From the NCBI GenBank assembly GCA_025655595.1, contig JAHXIO010000001.1, forward strand, positions 647,573 through 711,572: 64,000 bases of DNA. The letters run 5' to 3'. A program made the translations under genes and the position numbers. Numbering within the stretch: the stretch's first letter is position 1; the number at the start of each line of letters is the position of its first letter. Below are positions 20,584-30,166 of the stretch, in pieces. Origin of the DNA: Candidatus Thiodiazotropha sp. (ex Monitilora ramsayi) (GTDB lineage Bacteria; Pseudomonadota; Gammaproteobacteria; Chromatiales; Chromatiaceae). The notes under the pieces were generated by a model. The model did no database searches. It had not been told where the DNA came from and saw only the letters and a program-made list of their open reading frames with translations.

Positions 20584-22587
20584 TTGAACGAAAGGCTACT
20601 CAGGATTAGGGGACTGAAAATCGGGCTTGAACGAGCCGGTCAAGAATTCACCCTGGTCGACGGTGTTGATCTGAATATCGCTCAGGGTGAGACGGTTGCG
20701 CTTGTGGGTGAATCGGGATGCGGCAAATCGATGACCGCCCTTGCCTTGATGGGGTTGCTGCCACCAGGCTGTCGTCTGGCTCAAGGTAGAGTCGAGTTTG
20801 AAGGGCAGGACCTCAGCCGGATGGTGCCAAGCGAGATGCGCCGAATTCGCGGCGGTAATATGGCCATGATTTTTCAAGAGCCGATGACTTCGCTCAATCC
20901 GGTCATGCGGGTCGGAGATCAGATCGCCGAGGCGGTGCGTTTGCATGACAAGCCTCGGCAGGGTGTGGAGAAAAGGGTTGTCGAGCTGCTTTCGTCTGTG
21001 GGCATTCCGGAACCTGTAAAACGTGCGAAAGCCTATCCGCATCAGCTCTCCGGCGGCATGAAGCAACGGATTATGATCGCCATGGCGCTTGCGGGACGCC
21101 CCAGGCTACTGATCGCAGATGAACCCACCACGGCCCTGGATGTGACGATCCAGGCACAGGTGCTCGAGCTGCTGAAAGATCTGCAGCGAAAGACGGGCAT
21201 GTCAATTCTGCTCATTACCCACGATTTGGGCGTGGTGACAGAGACAGCGGACCGACTTGCAGTGATGTATGCGGGCCAAATTGTAGAGACTGCAACTGTC
21301 AGTGACTTTTTTCATGGGCCAAAGCATCCCTATAGCCGGATGCTCCTGGAGGCACTACCCGACAGCCAGCGGCGTGATGAGAAACTGGCTGTCATCAAGG
21401 GCTCTGTGCCCCCTCTGAATACCCTCTTTACCGGTTGTCGATTTGTAGATCGATGCTATGTGGATGACAGTCGTTGCAGCCAGGTGATCCCACAATGGCA
21501 CAGCCTGGATGTTGAATCTGGTGTGCGGTGTCTTCTCTATGGGGATAATCCGGTTACATCTTCCAGGCAGAACCAACGCGAGGTGGGACGACATGCCTCT
21601 CAATCTTCGGGCAATGAGGTGCTGCTAGATGTCAAAGGCCTGAAGGTTCACTTCCCGATGCATAAGGGGCTTCTACATCGAGTGAACGGTCATGTTCGTG
21701 CAGTCGACGGGATAGACTTAACTTTGGCAAAAGGACATACACTGGCGCTTGTAGGAGAGTCGGGTTGCGGCAAGACCACGGCCGGTAAAGCCATACTGCA
21801 ATTGATTCGTCCGGCTGAAGGACAAGTGCTGTTCGAGTCTAACGAGCTAACCCGGTTAAAGGAAAAAGGTCTGCGCCAACGGCGTTCGAAGATGCAGTTC
21901 ATTTTCCAGGATCCGATGGCCGCCATGAATCCCAGGCTGCGGGTAGGCAGCATAGTGGATGAGGGCATGCGTGCGTCGCGGATTTATTCCAAGGCGCAGC
22001 GTGAGAGGCGGGTGACCGAACTGTTAGTGAAAGTGGGACTCCCGCCTGAAGCGGTAAACCGCTATCCGCATGAGTTTTCCGGTGGACAACGGCAACGTAT
22101 CTGTATTGCCAGGGCGCTGGCAGTGCAGCCGAAACTGATCGTCTGCGATGAACCGACCAGCGCATTGGATGTCTCGGTACAGGCACAGATTCTCAACCTG
22201 CTGAAAGAGCTGCAGCATTCGCTCAATCTCTCATATCTGTTTATTACTCATGATATTTCAGTGGTGGCCTACCTGGCCGATGAGGTGGCTGTGATGTATC
22301 TTGGCCGTATTGTCGAACGGGGTAGGGTCGATGAGATACTGGAGAATCCGGCGCATCCGTACACGCGCGCGTTGATGTCGGCTGTACCAGTGGCTGATCC
22401 TGATCGAAAGCGCTTTGTTATTCAATTGGAAGGTGATATGCCGTCGCCTTTAGAACCACCTTGTGGATGTCACTTCCACCCCAGGTGTTTTGAAGCAACA
22501 GAGGAATGCCGGAAAGACTACCCGACAGAAAAGCCACTAAGTCAATCGCATCGTGTCTGTTGCTACAACGCGAAATCAGTGACGTGA
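20584..22587 (+). CDS. Double ABC ATPase of the peptide transporter (second)
   Basis: A 667-residue protein, again with two nucleotide-binding domains. Domain 1 has [17 protein letters not shown] and [12 protein letters not shown]. Domain 2 has [17 protein letters not shown] and [12 protein letters not shown]. Each half is followed by an oligopeptide-type C-terminal segment with cysteines ([14 protein letters not shown] and [19 protein letters not shown]), the pattern that in some family members holds an iron-sulfur cluster. Initiation appears to be TTG at 20584, as no in-frame ATG is near. It is 33 bases after the first ATPase gene and divergent enough in sequence not to be a recent duplication. 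Confidence 0.88.
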   Translation: MNERLLRIRGLKIGLERAGQEFTLVDGVDLNIAQGETVALVGESGCGKSMTALALMGLLPPGCRLAQGRVEFEGQDLSRMVPSEMRRIRGGNMAMIFQEPMTSLNPVMRVGDQIAEAVRLHDKPRQGVEKRVVELLSSVGIPEPVKRAKAYPHQLSGGMKQRIMIAMALAGRPRLLIADEPTTALDVTIQAQVLELLKDLQRKTGMSILLITHDLGVVTETADRLAVMYAGQIVETATVSDFFHGPKHPYSRMLLEALPDSQRRDEKLAVIKGSVPPLNTLFTGCRFVDRCYVDDSRCSQVIPQWHSLDVESGVRCLLYGDNPVTSSRQNQREVGRHASQSSGNEVLLDVKGLKVHFPMHKGLLHRVNGHVRAVDGIDLTLAKGHTLALVGESGCGKTTAGKAILQLIRPAEGQVLFESNELTRLKEKGLRQRRSKMQFIFQDPMAAMNPRLRVGSIVDEGMRASRIYSKAQRERRVTELLVKVGLPPEAVNRYPHEFSGGQRQRICIARALAVQPKLIVCDEPTSALDVSVQAQILNLLKELQHSLNLSYLFITHDISVVAYLADEVAVMYLGRIVERGRVDEILENPAHPYTRALMSAVPVADPDRKRFVIQLEGDMPSPLEPPCGCHFHPRCFEATEECRKDYPTEKPLSQSHRVCCYNAKSVT

Positions 22588-22684
22588 CTTTGCGGATTTC
22601 CTGAAGGATATATCGCGATAAATCTCCACCCTCTTACAAATCAGCCATAATTATTATTGAGAGAAGAGGAAACTTGAGGGCTTT

Positions 22685-22954
22685 ATGACCTACGTAAAAC
22701 GTTTAATCTTGGATGTCCTTAAACCACACACACCCAACGTGCTTGAGTTCACCCGTCAGTTGGCCGAACAAGGCAATCTAAATGTCAAACTCTCAGTGTT
22801 AGAGATGGATGATAAGACTGAGACCCTTCAGATTGTAATCGAAGGCGAGAATATCGATTTCGAACGTATCCAGCAGGCAATTACCGATAACGGCGCTTCA
22901 CTCCACAGTATCGATGAGGTGGAGATATTGGGTGAGCTGACAGAGGCAGAATAA
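22685..22954 (+). CDS. DUF211 family protein (MTH889-like)
   Basis: An 89-residue ferredoxin-like-fold protein. The conserved start VKRLILDVLKPHTPNVLEF and the ending LHSIDEVEILGE match DUF211, a family best known from archaea whose members form rings and bind metal ions. AGGG precedes the ATG at 22685. It lies 43 bases upstream of a VIT-type membrane protein gene, so the two are probably co-transcribed and functionally linked. The acidic surface residues (ENIDFERIQQ, EVEILGELTEAE) fit cation binding. The biochemical role in bacteria is not established. Confidence 0.8.
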   Translation: MTYVKRLILDVLKPHTPNVLEFTRQLAEQGNLNVKLSVLEMDDKTETLQIVIEGENIDFERIQQAITDNGASLHSIDEVEILGELTEAE

Positions 22955-22997
22955 GCTGAGTCATTACTGTTTCCTTTGAAATGCACAGAGGTATTGC

Positions 22998-23573
22998 ATG
23001 GGGATTTTTGAACGGCTGAGATATTTGTCTCATCTCGGAGGCTCGGATGATATCGCTCGCCGCTATTTTGTCGTGAATGGCTTTGATGGCGCTTTGACCA
23101 TGTTAGGCTTGATTGCTGGCTTTCAATTCTCCGGTACTGGAGATCTCAAATTAATGATCAGTGGCTGTACCGGCGCGGCAATCGCCCTGGGTATCAGTGG
23201 TGTGACCAGTGCATACTTGAGTGAATCGGCAGAGCAGCGACGATCCCTGTCCGAGCTGGAGGAGGCAATGATCAGTGATCTCTCCAACAGCGAGCATGCA
23301 AGCGCCGCTAAAATTTTACCGGTGATGGTGGCGATGACCAATGGCCTGTCGCCACTGCTGCTATCGATAATCATCATTTCTCCGCTTTGGTTGGCTCATG
23401 CAGGTGTGGCATTGCCGCTTGCGCCTTTGACTCTTGCCATCATTTTGGCACTGACATGTATCTTTTTGCTGGGTGTTTTTCTTGGCAATATCGGTGGTAC
23501 GTCATGGCTTGTCAGTGGTGTGAAGACGCTGCTGATCGCTGTGGTAACGATGATTATAATCATGCTGCTCTAG
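22998..23573 (+). CDS. VIT/CCC1-like integral membrane protein
   Basis: A 191-residue protein with about five membrane helices, resembling the VIT1/CCC1 iron-manganese transporter superfamily (DUF125-like). The first helix contains YFVVNGFDGALTMLGLIAGF, the family signature with the conserved Asp for metal passage. TGAAIALGISGVTSAYLSESAEQRRS resembles the helix 2 region and adjoining cytoplasmic metal-binding stalk, here shortened. GAGG is positioned six bases before the ATG. Pairing with the DUF211 gene suggests a metal exporter with a soluble accessory protein. Confidence 0.75.
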   Translation: MGIFERLRYLSHLGGSDDIARRYFVVNGFDGALTMLGLIAGFQFSGTGDLKLMISGCTGAAIALGISGVTSAYLSESAEQRRSLSELEEAMISDLSNSEHASAAKILPVMVAMTNGLSPLLLSIIIISPLWLAHAGVALPLAPLTLAIILALTCIFLLGVFLGNIGGTSWLVSGVKTLLIAVVTMIIIMLL

Positions 23574-23722
23574 TGTGCCACGGCTAATTGAGTCTGATTG
23601 AATCTGTGGATTTAAGCGGGAAGATCAAATGCAGTTGGTGAAAGTGAGCCGGTACAAGAGGATTTGCCATCCGCTATCAGTCCACTTAAGGATTGTTTTT
23701 TTCCATAGATGCCAAGGAGTGC

Positions 23723-23738
23723 TGTGATATATCTCACA
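23723..23738. promoter_or_regulatory. CRP/Vfr-type binding site
   Basis: TGTGATATATCTCACA matches the cAMP receptor protein consensus TGTGA-N6-TCACA at all ten fixed positions. It lies in the 344-base gap 23574-23917, 180 bases upstream of the PilJ-domain protein gene. The rest of the gap is AT-rich from about 23760 and holds no other gene that I can see. Confidence 0.7.
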
Positions 23739-23917
23739 CCAAGATAGCCCAGTCCGTTATTTGAGTTATGAATATACGAAATAACCATCAAATTTATAGT
23801 ATTTATATATTGGTTTAGAAGGTCAGTAGTTTATTTCTAATCAAGTTTGCGCCCCGTTTTGACGATAAATTCTAAGGAGATGTTCCATATCCTAATCGAG
23901 TTTCAAGGGGCAAAGTC

Positions 23918-24781
23918 ATGAAAAAAGTCAGCATCCCGCTGTCCGTTCTTATTCTCATGTTTGTTGTTATAGGCGACGTTATGGCTGTAACGGCAAGCGA
24001 ATATGCCATTGTAATTAATCTCTCCGGACGGCAAAGGATGCTGACTCAAAAGATGTCCAAAGAGATGTTGCTGATCGCAAATAAAGTGGATGCTGAAGGC
24101 AACAGGGCGAGTCTTGCAAAGACCGCGAAGCTGTTCGATACCACATTGAAGGGGTTGCGTGATGGCAATGCCGATATGGGGTTGCCTGCAACGGAAGGAA
24201 GAGTGATCCTGAAACAGTTGGCCAAGATAGAAAAGCTGTGGAAAGAATTTCACAGTTTGGTTTCAGATGTGGTGTCCGGTGGAGATGTCGACATCGGAAA
24301 GATTGCTGAACTCAATCTGCCACTACTGAAGAATATGAATACAGCCGTACGTCTGTACGAGAAGGAGGCCAAGAAGGCAACAGGAAAGAGTGCGGGTATC
24401 GTTATTAACCTTGCAGGTAAACAACGGATGTTGACACAAAAGATGTCGAAAGAGATGTCGCTCGTCGCCTTAGGTCATCAAGTGGATCACAACAAATCAA
24501 ATCTTCGCAGTACCGCTTCACTGTTTGATAGGACCCTGAAGGGACTACTGGATGGTGATTCGGATTTAGAGCTTCCAGGTACGAAGGATGAGGCTATACG
24601 CACTCAACTGGGTGTTGTTGAAAGGCTATGGAAGAATTTCCAACCTGTCGTTGAGAGGGCGTCGAGCGTGGATGTTGAAGGCGTTGCAAAAGATGATCTC
24701 GTGCAAATGTCGAAACTCAATCTGCCTCTGCTCAAAGAGATGAATAAGGCAGTCAAAATGTACGAGCAACTGGAACAGTAG
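23918..24781 (+). CDS. Periplasmic protein with two tandem PilJ/NarX-type sensor domains
   Basis: A 287-residue protein with a cleavable signal peptide (MKKVSIPLSVLILMFVVIGDVMA) and two homologous domains at about residues 27-145 and 160-285. Each domain opens with a near-identical motif, INLSGRQRMLTQKMSKEM and INLAGKQRMLTQKMSKEM, as in the PilJ N-terminal domain and the related NarX P-box. Each continues with FDxTLKGLxDG and ends with LNLPLLKxMNxAVxxYE. Unlike PilJ it has no transmembrane or signalling part, so it is probably a soluble periplasmic ligand-binding protein. The chemoreceptor gene 32 bases downstream is the likely partner. A CRP-type site lies upstream. Confidence 0.82.
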   Translation: MKKVSIPLSVLILMFVVIGDVMAVTASEYAIVINLSGRQRMLTQKMSKEMLLIANKVDAEGNRASLAKTAKLFDTTLKGLRDGNADMGLPATEGRVILKQLAKIEKLWKEFHSLVSDVVSGGDVDIGKIAELNLPLLKNMNTAVRLYEKEAKKATGKSAGIVINLAGKQRMLTQKMSKEMSLVALGHQVDHNKSNLRSTASLFDRTLKGLLDGDSDLELPGTKDEAIRTQLGVVERLWKNFQPVVERASSVDVEGVAKDDLVQMSKLNLPLLKEMNKAVKMYEQLEQ

Positions 24782-24813
24782 TTGTAACATCTTTAAGAAA
24801 GAGGTGACTTAAT

Positions 24814-26508
24814 ATGTCAGTCTCATCCTGGTATGTCCGAATCGTCAGTATTTTTTTCGAGCGATTCAAAATTCGCACTTTGGTATTCATGGGGATGGCA
24901 TTTTTCATCTCCCTGATGCTATTCGCCACACTATTTGCGCTTTATCAATTGGGGCGTACCACGGATGACCTTTCAAAAGCGGCAGGACAGGCGGCAGATA
25001 TTCGTACTGTGGTGAAAGAGGTTGAGCAGGATTCCAAGCTTGCGTCGTCTTCAGCCTCCAAGCTCAGTGAGGATATGAACAATACGCTCATCAAAATGCT
25101 CAAAACCAATGTCTCTGATATGGGAATGATCCAGTCGGCATTTGAGAAGATGGTGAAAAATCTCAATACGTTGATTGAAAGTGGGGAGGAAGACCCCACT
25201 ATGTTGATGTTGGAAATTGAAGATATCTATGAGCAGTTGAGAAAAGAGTCCCTGCCTCGTGTGCGCAGTATTGTCGGTGAATTTGAAAAAGCGGCAGTGG
25301 AAGGACAACGTCAAGCAAAGGTGGCGATAGAGTTACAGTCGTTTGCTGAGACGTTCAAGGAAAAATCTGTCAAAGCAGCGGAAGCGTCAGAGGTTATTGA
25401 GCAAGACTCTGCGCTATCTGTCGGGAGAGCAGAAGACAATATGCGGCTGTTACTGATCATTATTGTTGTCTCGGTTATTTTCGTCTTCATTACCTCATTC
25501 AATACCTACCTTGTCATCAACCGGCCTATCTCACTGATGCGTGAGCGGATTAAAGATATAGCAGAGGGTGAGGGAGATTTGACCAAGCGGCTCAATGAAG
25601 ATGCAAACAATGAGCTGGGTGAGCTTTCCCATTGGTTTAATGTCTTTATGGATAAATTGCAGGGACTGGTGGGGAATGTCAAAGACTCGACGGCGAAGAT
25701 GGGTGATGCAACTTCTCAGATGCTTGAGATGACAAAGGAGTCGAGTTCCGGTGTCCTTCATCAAAAAACCAAAACGGAAGACATCGTGCATGCCATACAA
25801 AATCTCTCGGTCACTGTCGACAGTGTTGCCGAGAGTGCCGCTGAGGCAGAGCAGGCAACGGAGTCGGCTGAAAAAGAGTCTGTTAAGGGGGGTAAGGATC
25901 TGCGAATGACTATCAGCAGCATCACTTCCCTGGCTGAAGAGATTGATACTGCCGCCAGCATCATCAACGGCTTTCAGAAGGACAGTGAGGACATTGGTGG
26001 TGTACTTGATGTTATCAAGGGTATTGCGGAGCAGACAAATCTACTGGCGCTCAATGCGGCCATTGAGGCTGCGAGGGCTGGGGAGCAGGGTCGTGGATTT
26101 GCTGTGGTTGCCGACGAAGTGAGAACGCTGGCAACGCGTACTCAGGAATCGACACAAGAGATACAAGCCATTATCACAAGACTGCAATCCGGTGCCGAGC
26201 AGGCGGTTGATGCCATGAATTCAGGCAGGACCCGTGGTCACGAGACTGCAGAGCAGGCGAAGCAGGCAGGTGTATCTTTGGAATCCATAACACGTGCCGT
26301 CGACCTTATATCAGAGATCAACTCGAAAATTGCAGGTGCTACGGATGATCAGCGACAGGTGGCCTCTGATGTGAATGAGGGAATAACCACCATTAGCCAG
26401 GTGTCGGAGCAGACGGCGACCCGGGCTGAGCAAACTGAGCAGCAGGGGCTTGTCGTATCCCAGCTTGCACAAGAGCTGCAAGCTTCGGTTAAGCAGTTTA
26501 AAGTGTAA
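24814..26508 (+). CDS. Methyl-accepting chemotaxis protein
   Basis: A 564-residue chemoreceptor. Membrane helix 1 ([19 protein letters not shown]) lies near residue 30, a helical periplasmic sensor follows to about 208, helix 2 starts at residue 211, and a HAMP domain comes next. The cytoplasmic hairpin tip contains [20 protein letters not shown] and [15 protein letters not shown], which bind CheA/CheW. Methylation-type helices flank the tip. No C-terminal CheR-tethering pentapeptide is seen. AGAGGTG precedes the ATG. The receptor may read ligand state from the tandem PilJ-domain protein encoded just upstream, but this is inference from position. Confidence 0.92.
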   Translation: MSVSSWYVRIVSIFFERFKIRTLVFMGMAFFISLMLFATLFALYQLGRTTDDLSKAAGQAADIRTVVKEVEQDSKLASSSASKLSEDMNNTLIKMLKTNVSDMGMIQSAFEKMVKNLNTLIESGEEDPTMLMLEIEDIYEQLRKESLPRVRSIVGEFEKAAVEGQRQAKVAIELQSFAETFKEKSVKAAEASEVIEQDSALSVGRAEDNMRLLLIIIVVSVIFVFITSFNTYLVINRPISLMRERIKDIAEGEGDLTKRLNEDANNELGELSHWFNVFMDKLQGLVGNVKDSTAKMGDATSQMLEMTKESSSGVLHQKTKTEDIVHAIQNLSVTVDSVAESAAEAEQATESAEKESVKGGKDLRMTISSITSLAEEIDTAASIINGFQKDSEDIGGVLDVIKGIAEQTNLLALNAAIEAARAGEQGRGFAVVADEVRTLATRTQESTQEIQAIITRLQSGAEQAVDAMNSGRTRGHETAEQAKQAGVSLESITRAVDLISEINSKIAGATDDQRQVASDVNEGITTISQVSEQTATRAEQTEQQGLVVSQLAQELQASVKQFKV

Positions 26509-26534
26509 AAACAGCTCACACGAACGGCAGTTGA

Positions 26535-26562
26535 GCGGGTTGGTTGTCGGATACCAACCCGC
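26535..26562. terminator. Hairpin between the chemoreceptor and phbB
   Basis: GCGGGTTGG (26535-26543) pairs with CCAACCCGC (26554-26562) across a ten-base loop in the 60-base gap between two convergent genes. Probably a bidirectional terminator; flanking T-tracts are weak. Confidence 0.65.
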
Positions 26563-26568
26563 ACTGCA

Positions 26569-27318
26569 TCAGGACATGTGTTGCCCACCATTAATTGAGA
26601 AATCCGAGCCTGTCACATAGCCACAGTTCTCGCTACACAGATAGGCAACTGCCTTGCCGATCTCCTCAGGGGCGCCTAAACGGCCTACCGGTATCTGTTT
26701 AATAATCTTGTCCAGAACTTCCTGCGGTATTTTAGCGACCATGGGAGTCAGCACATATCCTGGGGAGACCGTATTTACCGTGACGCCCTTGGCGGCCACT
26801 TCCTGTGCGAGGGCCTTGGTGAAGCCGTGGATGCCTGCTTTGGCAGCTGAATAGTTGCTCTGACCAAATTGGCCTTTCTGAGCATTTACAGAAGAGATAT
26901 TGACGATGCGACCGAAGCCATTATCGAGCATCGGATTGATCACCAGGCGAGTCATATGGAACATACTGTCCAGATTGGCGCTCAGTACCTGATCCCACTG
27001 ATCCCAGGTCATTTTCCGAAATGTTCCATCGCGTGTGATACCGGCATTGTTGACCAATATGTCGACTGTACCCTCTGCAATCTCCTCTACATGCTTGACA
27101 CACGCTTCGCATGAATCGGCGTCCGTGACGTCACCATACGCAGCCAGCATTTTGTAGCCATCCGCCTCTTGCTCTGCCAGCCAGGCCTTGGCTTTGTCAT
27201 GGTTGCCACCGGCATTGTAACCGGCAACGACTTTAATGCCGTCATCGGTCAGGGCGCGGCAAATGGCGGTACCGATACCGCCGGTGCCACCAGTCACCAG
27301 AGCGATTTTCTGGGTCAT
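26569..27318 (-). CDS. phbB: Acetoacetyl-CoA reductase (NADPH)
   Basis: Short-chain dehydrogenase of 249 residues that reduces acetoacetyl-CoA to 3-hydroxybutyryl-CoA for polyhydroxyalkanoate synthesis. The Rossmann motif is TGGTGGIGTAICRAL, followed by VNNAGITRDGTFRKMTWDQW, the catalytic Ser in NISSVNAQKGQFGQ and the Tyr-x3-Lys in NYSAAKAG. NAQKGQFGQSNYSAAKAGIH is particularly characteristic of PhaB/PhbB rather than FabG. GAGGAG precedes the ATG at 27316-27318. No phaA or phaC is nearby, so it acts with genes elsewhere. Storage of carbon alongside sulfur fits this metabolism. Confidence 0.9.
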   Translation of the reverse strand: MTQKIALVTGGTGGIGTAICRALTDDGIKVVAGYNAGGNHDKAKAWLAEQEADGYKMLAAYGDVTDADSCEACVKHVEEIAEGTVDILVNNAGITRDGTFRKMTWDQWDQVLSANLDSMFHMTRLVINPMLDNGFGRIVNISSVNAQKGQFGQSNYSAAKAGIHGFTKALAQEVAAKGVTVNTVSPGYVLTPMVAKIPQEVLDKIIKQIPVGRLGAPEEIGKAVAYLCSENCGYVTGSDFSINGGQHMS

Positions 27319-27537
27319 ATCCACACTCCTCATCTTCTATTGTTATTTATGAAAATATAGGGTGGTCATAGGGTAAGCCAACAAGCGACATTCGGATGAT
27401 GGACTTTGAGACCAGTGTGGCAAAGGGTGGAATAGCCCAATCACACTGCCCGATGACAGCTCTCCATGTCAGTAAGAATAGTCATGAAACGGTTAAAAAT
27501 CCCCCTTTAAAATTTTGGATATCAATCGAATTTCGCT

Positions 27538-28980
27538 ATGCTCTCCGACGTCATGCGCATCACGATCCAGACAAAACTGTTTTTTAGCCATTTCGCAGCG
27601 ATCATTCTGGTATCAGGCAGTGTCGGCACCTATTTCTATCAAAGTGCGATCGACAATCTGACTCAGGCGCTCAGATCCCGTCTCCAGAACAGTGCGGCAC
27701 TGGTCAGCCAGGGACTGGGAGGCATTAACCTCGATTCAATCAGTCAGCCGGAACACAGGGCTTTGGCGGTCTATCAGAAGGGCGTGGCGCTTTTACGGGA
27801 ATTTGTTAAGGCCAATCCGGATATCGCATTTATCTATGTCATGCGCAAAACCCCGCAGGGGGTAGCCTTTGTGCTCGATTCGGATACCGACGACCCTGCG
27901 CTCCCGGGTGAGCTGTATCCCCATCATGTCCCGGCACTGTTGGAGGGGTTCATTCGCGCCTCTGTTGATGAAGAGATCACACAGGATCGCTGGGGTAGTT
28001 TTCTTTCTGGCTATTCACCCCTGGATGCTGGCAAGCGTGACTATTTGGTGGGTATCGATATGTATGCCGATGAGGTGGAGTCAAAGCTCAAGGAGATCCG
28101 GATCGCCGGTATGCTCTCTTTGGCGCTTTCCCTGATACTTGCCATGATTTTCAGTCGATACCTCAGTGCGAACTTCACTCAACGTATCGTGGTTTTGAAA
28201 AACCGGTTCGCCACTATCGTGCCGGGTGAAGCAGCAGAACCTATGGCCGACCGAGGGGATGAGTTGAATCTGCTCGCCCAATCCTTCGACCAGATGGCGA
28301 CTCGACTGGAGAACAATCGCCAGGAGATCGAACTCAACCAGAGAGAACTGCGTAAGGCACACGATGAACTTGAGCAACGGGTAAAGGGAAGAACTTCCGA
28401 GCTGCTGCTGGCCAATGAGAAGCTTCATGAAGAGATTGCCGAACGCAAACGGATTGAGGAGAAGCTGGAAGAGATATCCAGGATCGACTATCTGACCGGT
28501 ATCCTTAACCGGAGAGCCATGACACAGCTACTGGAAGAGATGTCGAAAGAAATCTCCAATGGCGCCGAGAGTTTCTGTATCATCCTGGTTGATCTTGACC
28601 ATTTCAAACAGATCAACGACAGTTTTGGGCACGATGTGGGTGATCAGACACTCAAACATGCAGTCGAACGGTTGCGGCATGGCATCCGAGAGACTGATCT
28701 GCTGGGCCGTTGGGGCGGTGAGGAGTTTCTGATCATGTCGCCATGCACCAGCCTTGAAGAAGCGCAAAGCCTGGCTGAGAGGCTCTGCAGTAGCCTCGCC
28801 GGCAGTCGAGTTGAAGCGGGCAGCGACTCAGTTGCCGTGACTGGCAGTTTTGGCGTCTCAAGGTTCAATCCCGGCAGAGATAATCTCGACGACTGCCTCA
28901 AAAGGGCGGATGATGCGCTCTATCAGGCTAAATCCCAGGGACGTAATCGTATTGTCGTTGATGGCATCGAGACTGCCTGA
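27538..28980 (+). CDS. Membrane-bound diguanylate cyclase with HAMP and GGDEF domains
   Basis: A 480-residue c-di-GMP synthase. Two membrane helices (SHFAAIILVSGSVGTYFY and IAGMLSLALSLILAMIF) bracket a periplasmic sensor of about 155 residues. HAMP and a coiled coil (about residues 260-320) follow. The GGDEF domain has DLDHFKQINDSFGHDVGD and the active loop GGEEF at residues 393-397. The inhibitory product site RxxD is present as RETD, five residues upstream of the loop. All catalytic features look intact. Translation may start at 27538 or at the second ATG at 27553. The periplasmic ligand is unknown. Confidence 0.9.
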   Translation: MLSDVMRITIQTKLFFSHFAAIILVSGSVGTYFYQSAIDNLTQALRSRLQNSAALVSQGLGGINLDSISQPEHRALAVYQKGVALLREFVKANPDIAFIYVMRKTPQGVAFVLDSDTDDPALPGELYPHHVPALLEGFIRASVDEEITQDRWGSFLSGYSPLDAGKRDYLVGIDMYADEVESKLKEIRIAGMLSLALSLILAMIFSRYLSANFTQRIVVLKNRFATIVPGEAAEPMADRGDELNLLAQSFDQMATRLENNRQEIELNQRELRKAHDELEQRVKGRTSELLLANEKLHEEIAERKRIEEKLEEISRIDYLTGILNRRAMTQLLEEMSKEISNGAESFCIILVDLDHFKQINDSFGHDVGDQTLKHAVERLRHGIRETDLLGRWGGEEFLIMSPCTSLEEAQSLAERLCSSLAGSRVEAGSDSVAVTGSFGVSRFNPGRDNLDDCLKRADDALYQAKSQGRNRIVVDGIETA

Positions 28981-29247
28981 TCCACTTTGCTGTCGATTAT
29001 CTCTGCCTCTGCTTGTATTCAATGACATTCGGTACTGTGCTCCGTTTGATGAGGGAACACATGCGGGATGGTTTGCTGAATATCTATAACCATATCGGTA
29101 TGATTACCTCGTCAGGCTGATCACTTAGTACAGTATTCTCAGCATCGAGCCTGCCAATCAGATCCAGTGGCAGTGCAGTACAATGTTGGAAGTGGGTCAA
29201 GATGGGTTGACCCAACCAGTTTCTACAGACAACTGTGAGGAGAGGTC

Positions 29248-30009
29248 GTGTCTATCGACTGGCAGAAGACACACGCCGCCATCTGGCGACCGCGTAAGGG
29301 ATATCTGAGGCCCATCGTCCATATCGATACCATCGGGTTTGATCAATTGGTGGGTATCGAGGAGCAGAAGGCGGCTCTGGTTCGTAATACTGAACGTTTT
29401 CTCAATGGTGTAGGTGCCAACAACGCCTTATTGTGGGGGAGTCGAGGTAGCGGTAAGTCTTCCCTGGTCAGGGCTATTCTGAATCGATACAAGGACAAGG
29501 GACTGCGTATGATCCAGGTGGACCGGAACGACCTGATCGAACTGCCGGAGATCGTGGACGACATCCGGGAGCTGCCTCTCCATTACATCGTCTTCTGTGA
29601 TGATCTCACCTTTGAGACCGGCGAGGCCTCTTACCGGGCTCTGAAGAGTGTGTTGGATGGCTCCATCGAGGCACCTCCACCCAATGTACTAATCTACGCA
29701 ACATCGAACCGTCGCCATCTATTGCCGGAGACCATGGCGGAAAACCAAGAGGTAAGGCTGGTGGATGGTGACCTGCATCTTGGGGATACCATTGAAGAGA
29801 AGCTGGCGCTGTCTGACCGGTTCGGTCTCTGGCTGGCGTTCTACCCGGTCAACTGGGAGGGGTACCTGGCGATCGTTGACAACTATTTCAACGATTACAA
29901 AGGCGACCGCCAGGCCCTGCATGAGGCTGCCAAGCACTTTGCCATGGTGCGTGGGGGTGGCAAAAGCGGCCGCGCGGCGATGCAGTTCTACAAGATGTAT
30001 TCTGACTGA
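29248..30009 (+). CDS. AAA+ ATPase of the DUF815 family
   Basis: A 253-residue protein with Walker A LLWGSRGSGKSSLVRAIL, Walker B YIVFCDDLTFE and sensor-1 NVLIYATSNRRHLLPE, arranged as in DUF815 ATPases, which resemble small DnaA/DnaC-like AAA proteins. C-terminal DRFGLWLAFYPVNWEGYLAI is typical of the family. Start is GTG at 29248 with GAGGAGAGG just upstream. The preceding 28981-29247 gap contains a GGGTCAA/TTGACCC hairpin (29194-29213). The gene is monocistronic. The biological role of the family is not established. Confidence 0.85.
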   Translation: MSIDWQKTHAAIWRPRKGYLRPIVHIDTIGFDQLVGIEEQKAALVRNTERFLNGVGANNALLWGSRGSGKSSLVRAILNRYKDKGLRMIQVDRNDLIELPEIVDDIRELPLHYIVFCDDLTFETGEASYRALKSVLDGSIEAPPPNVLIYATSNRRHLLPETMAENQEVRLVDGDLHLGDTIEEKLALSDRFGLWLAFYPVNWEGYLAIVDNYFNDYKGDRQALHEAAKHFAMVRGGGKSGRAAMQFYKMYSD

Positions 30010-30166
30010 AGGTACTGCCTTTTTTATACCCTGGGATTGGCCGTTATGCTCTACCGTTTTCCTATGTCTTGACGGTGCACTTCACGCTTTCCGGTCCGGT
30101 CTTGATTGGCGGCTATGAATATGTGCTAACATCCGGGCCGCGATTTAACTACATGGAGCAGGAATT

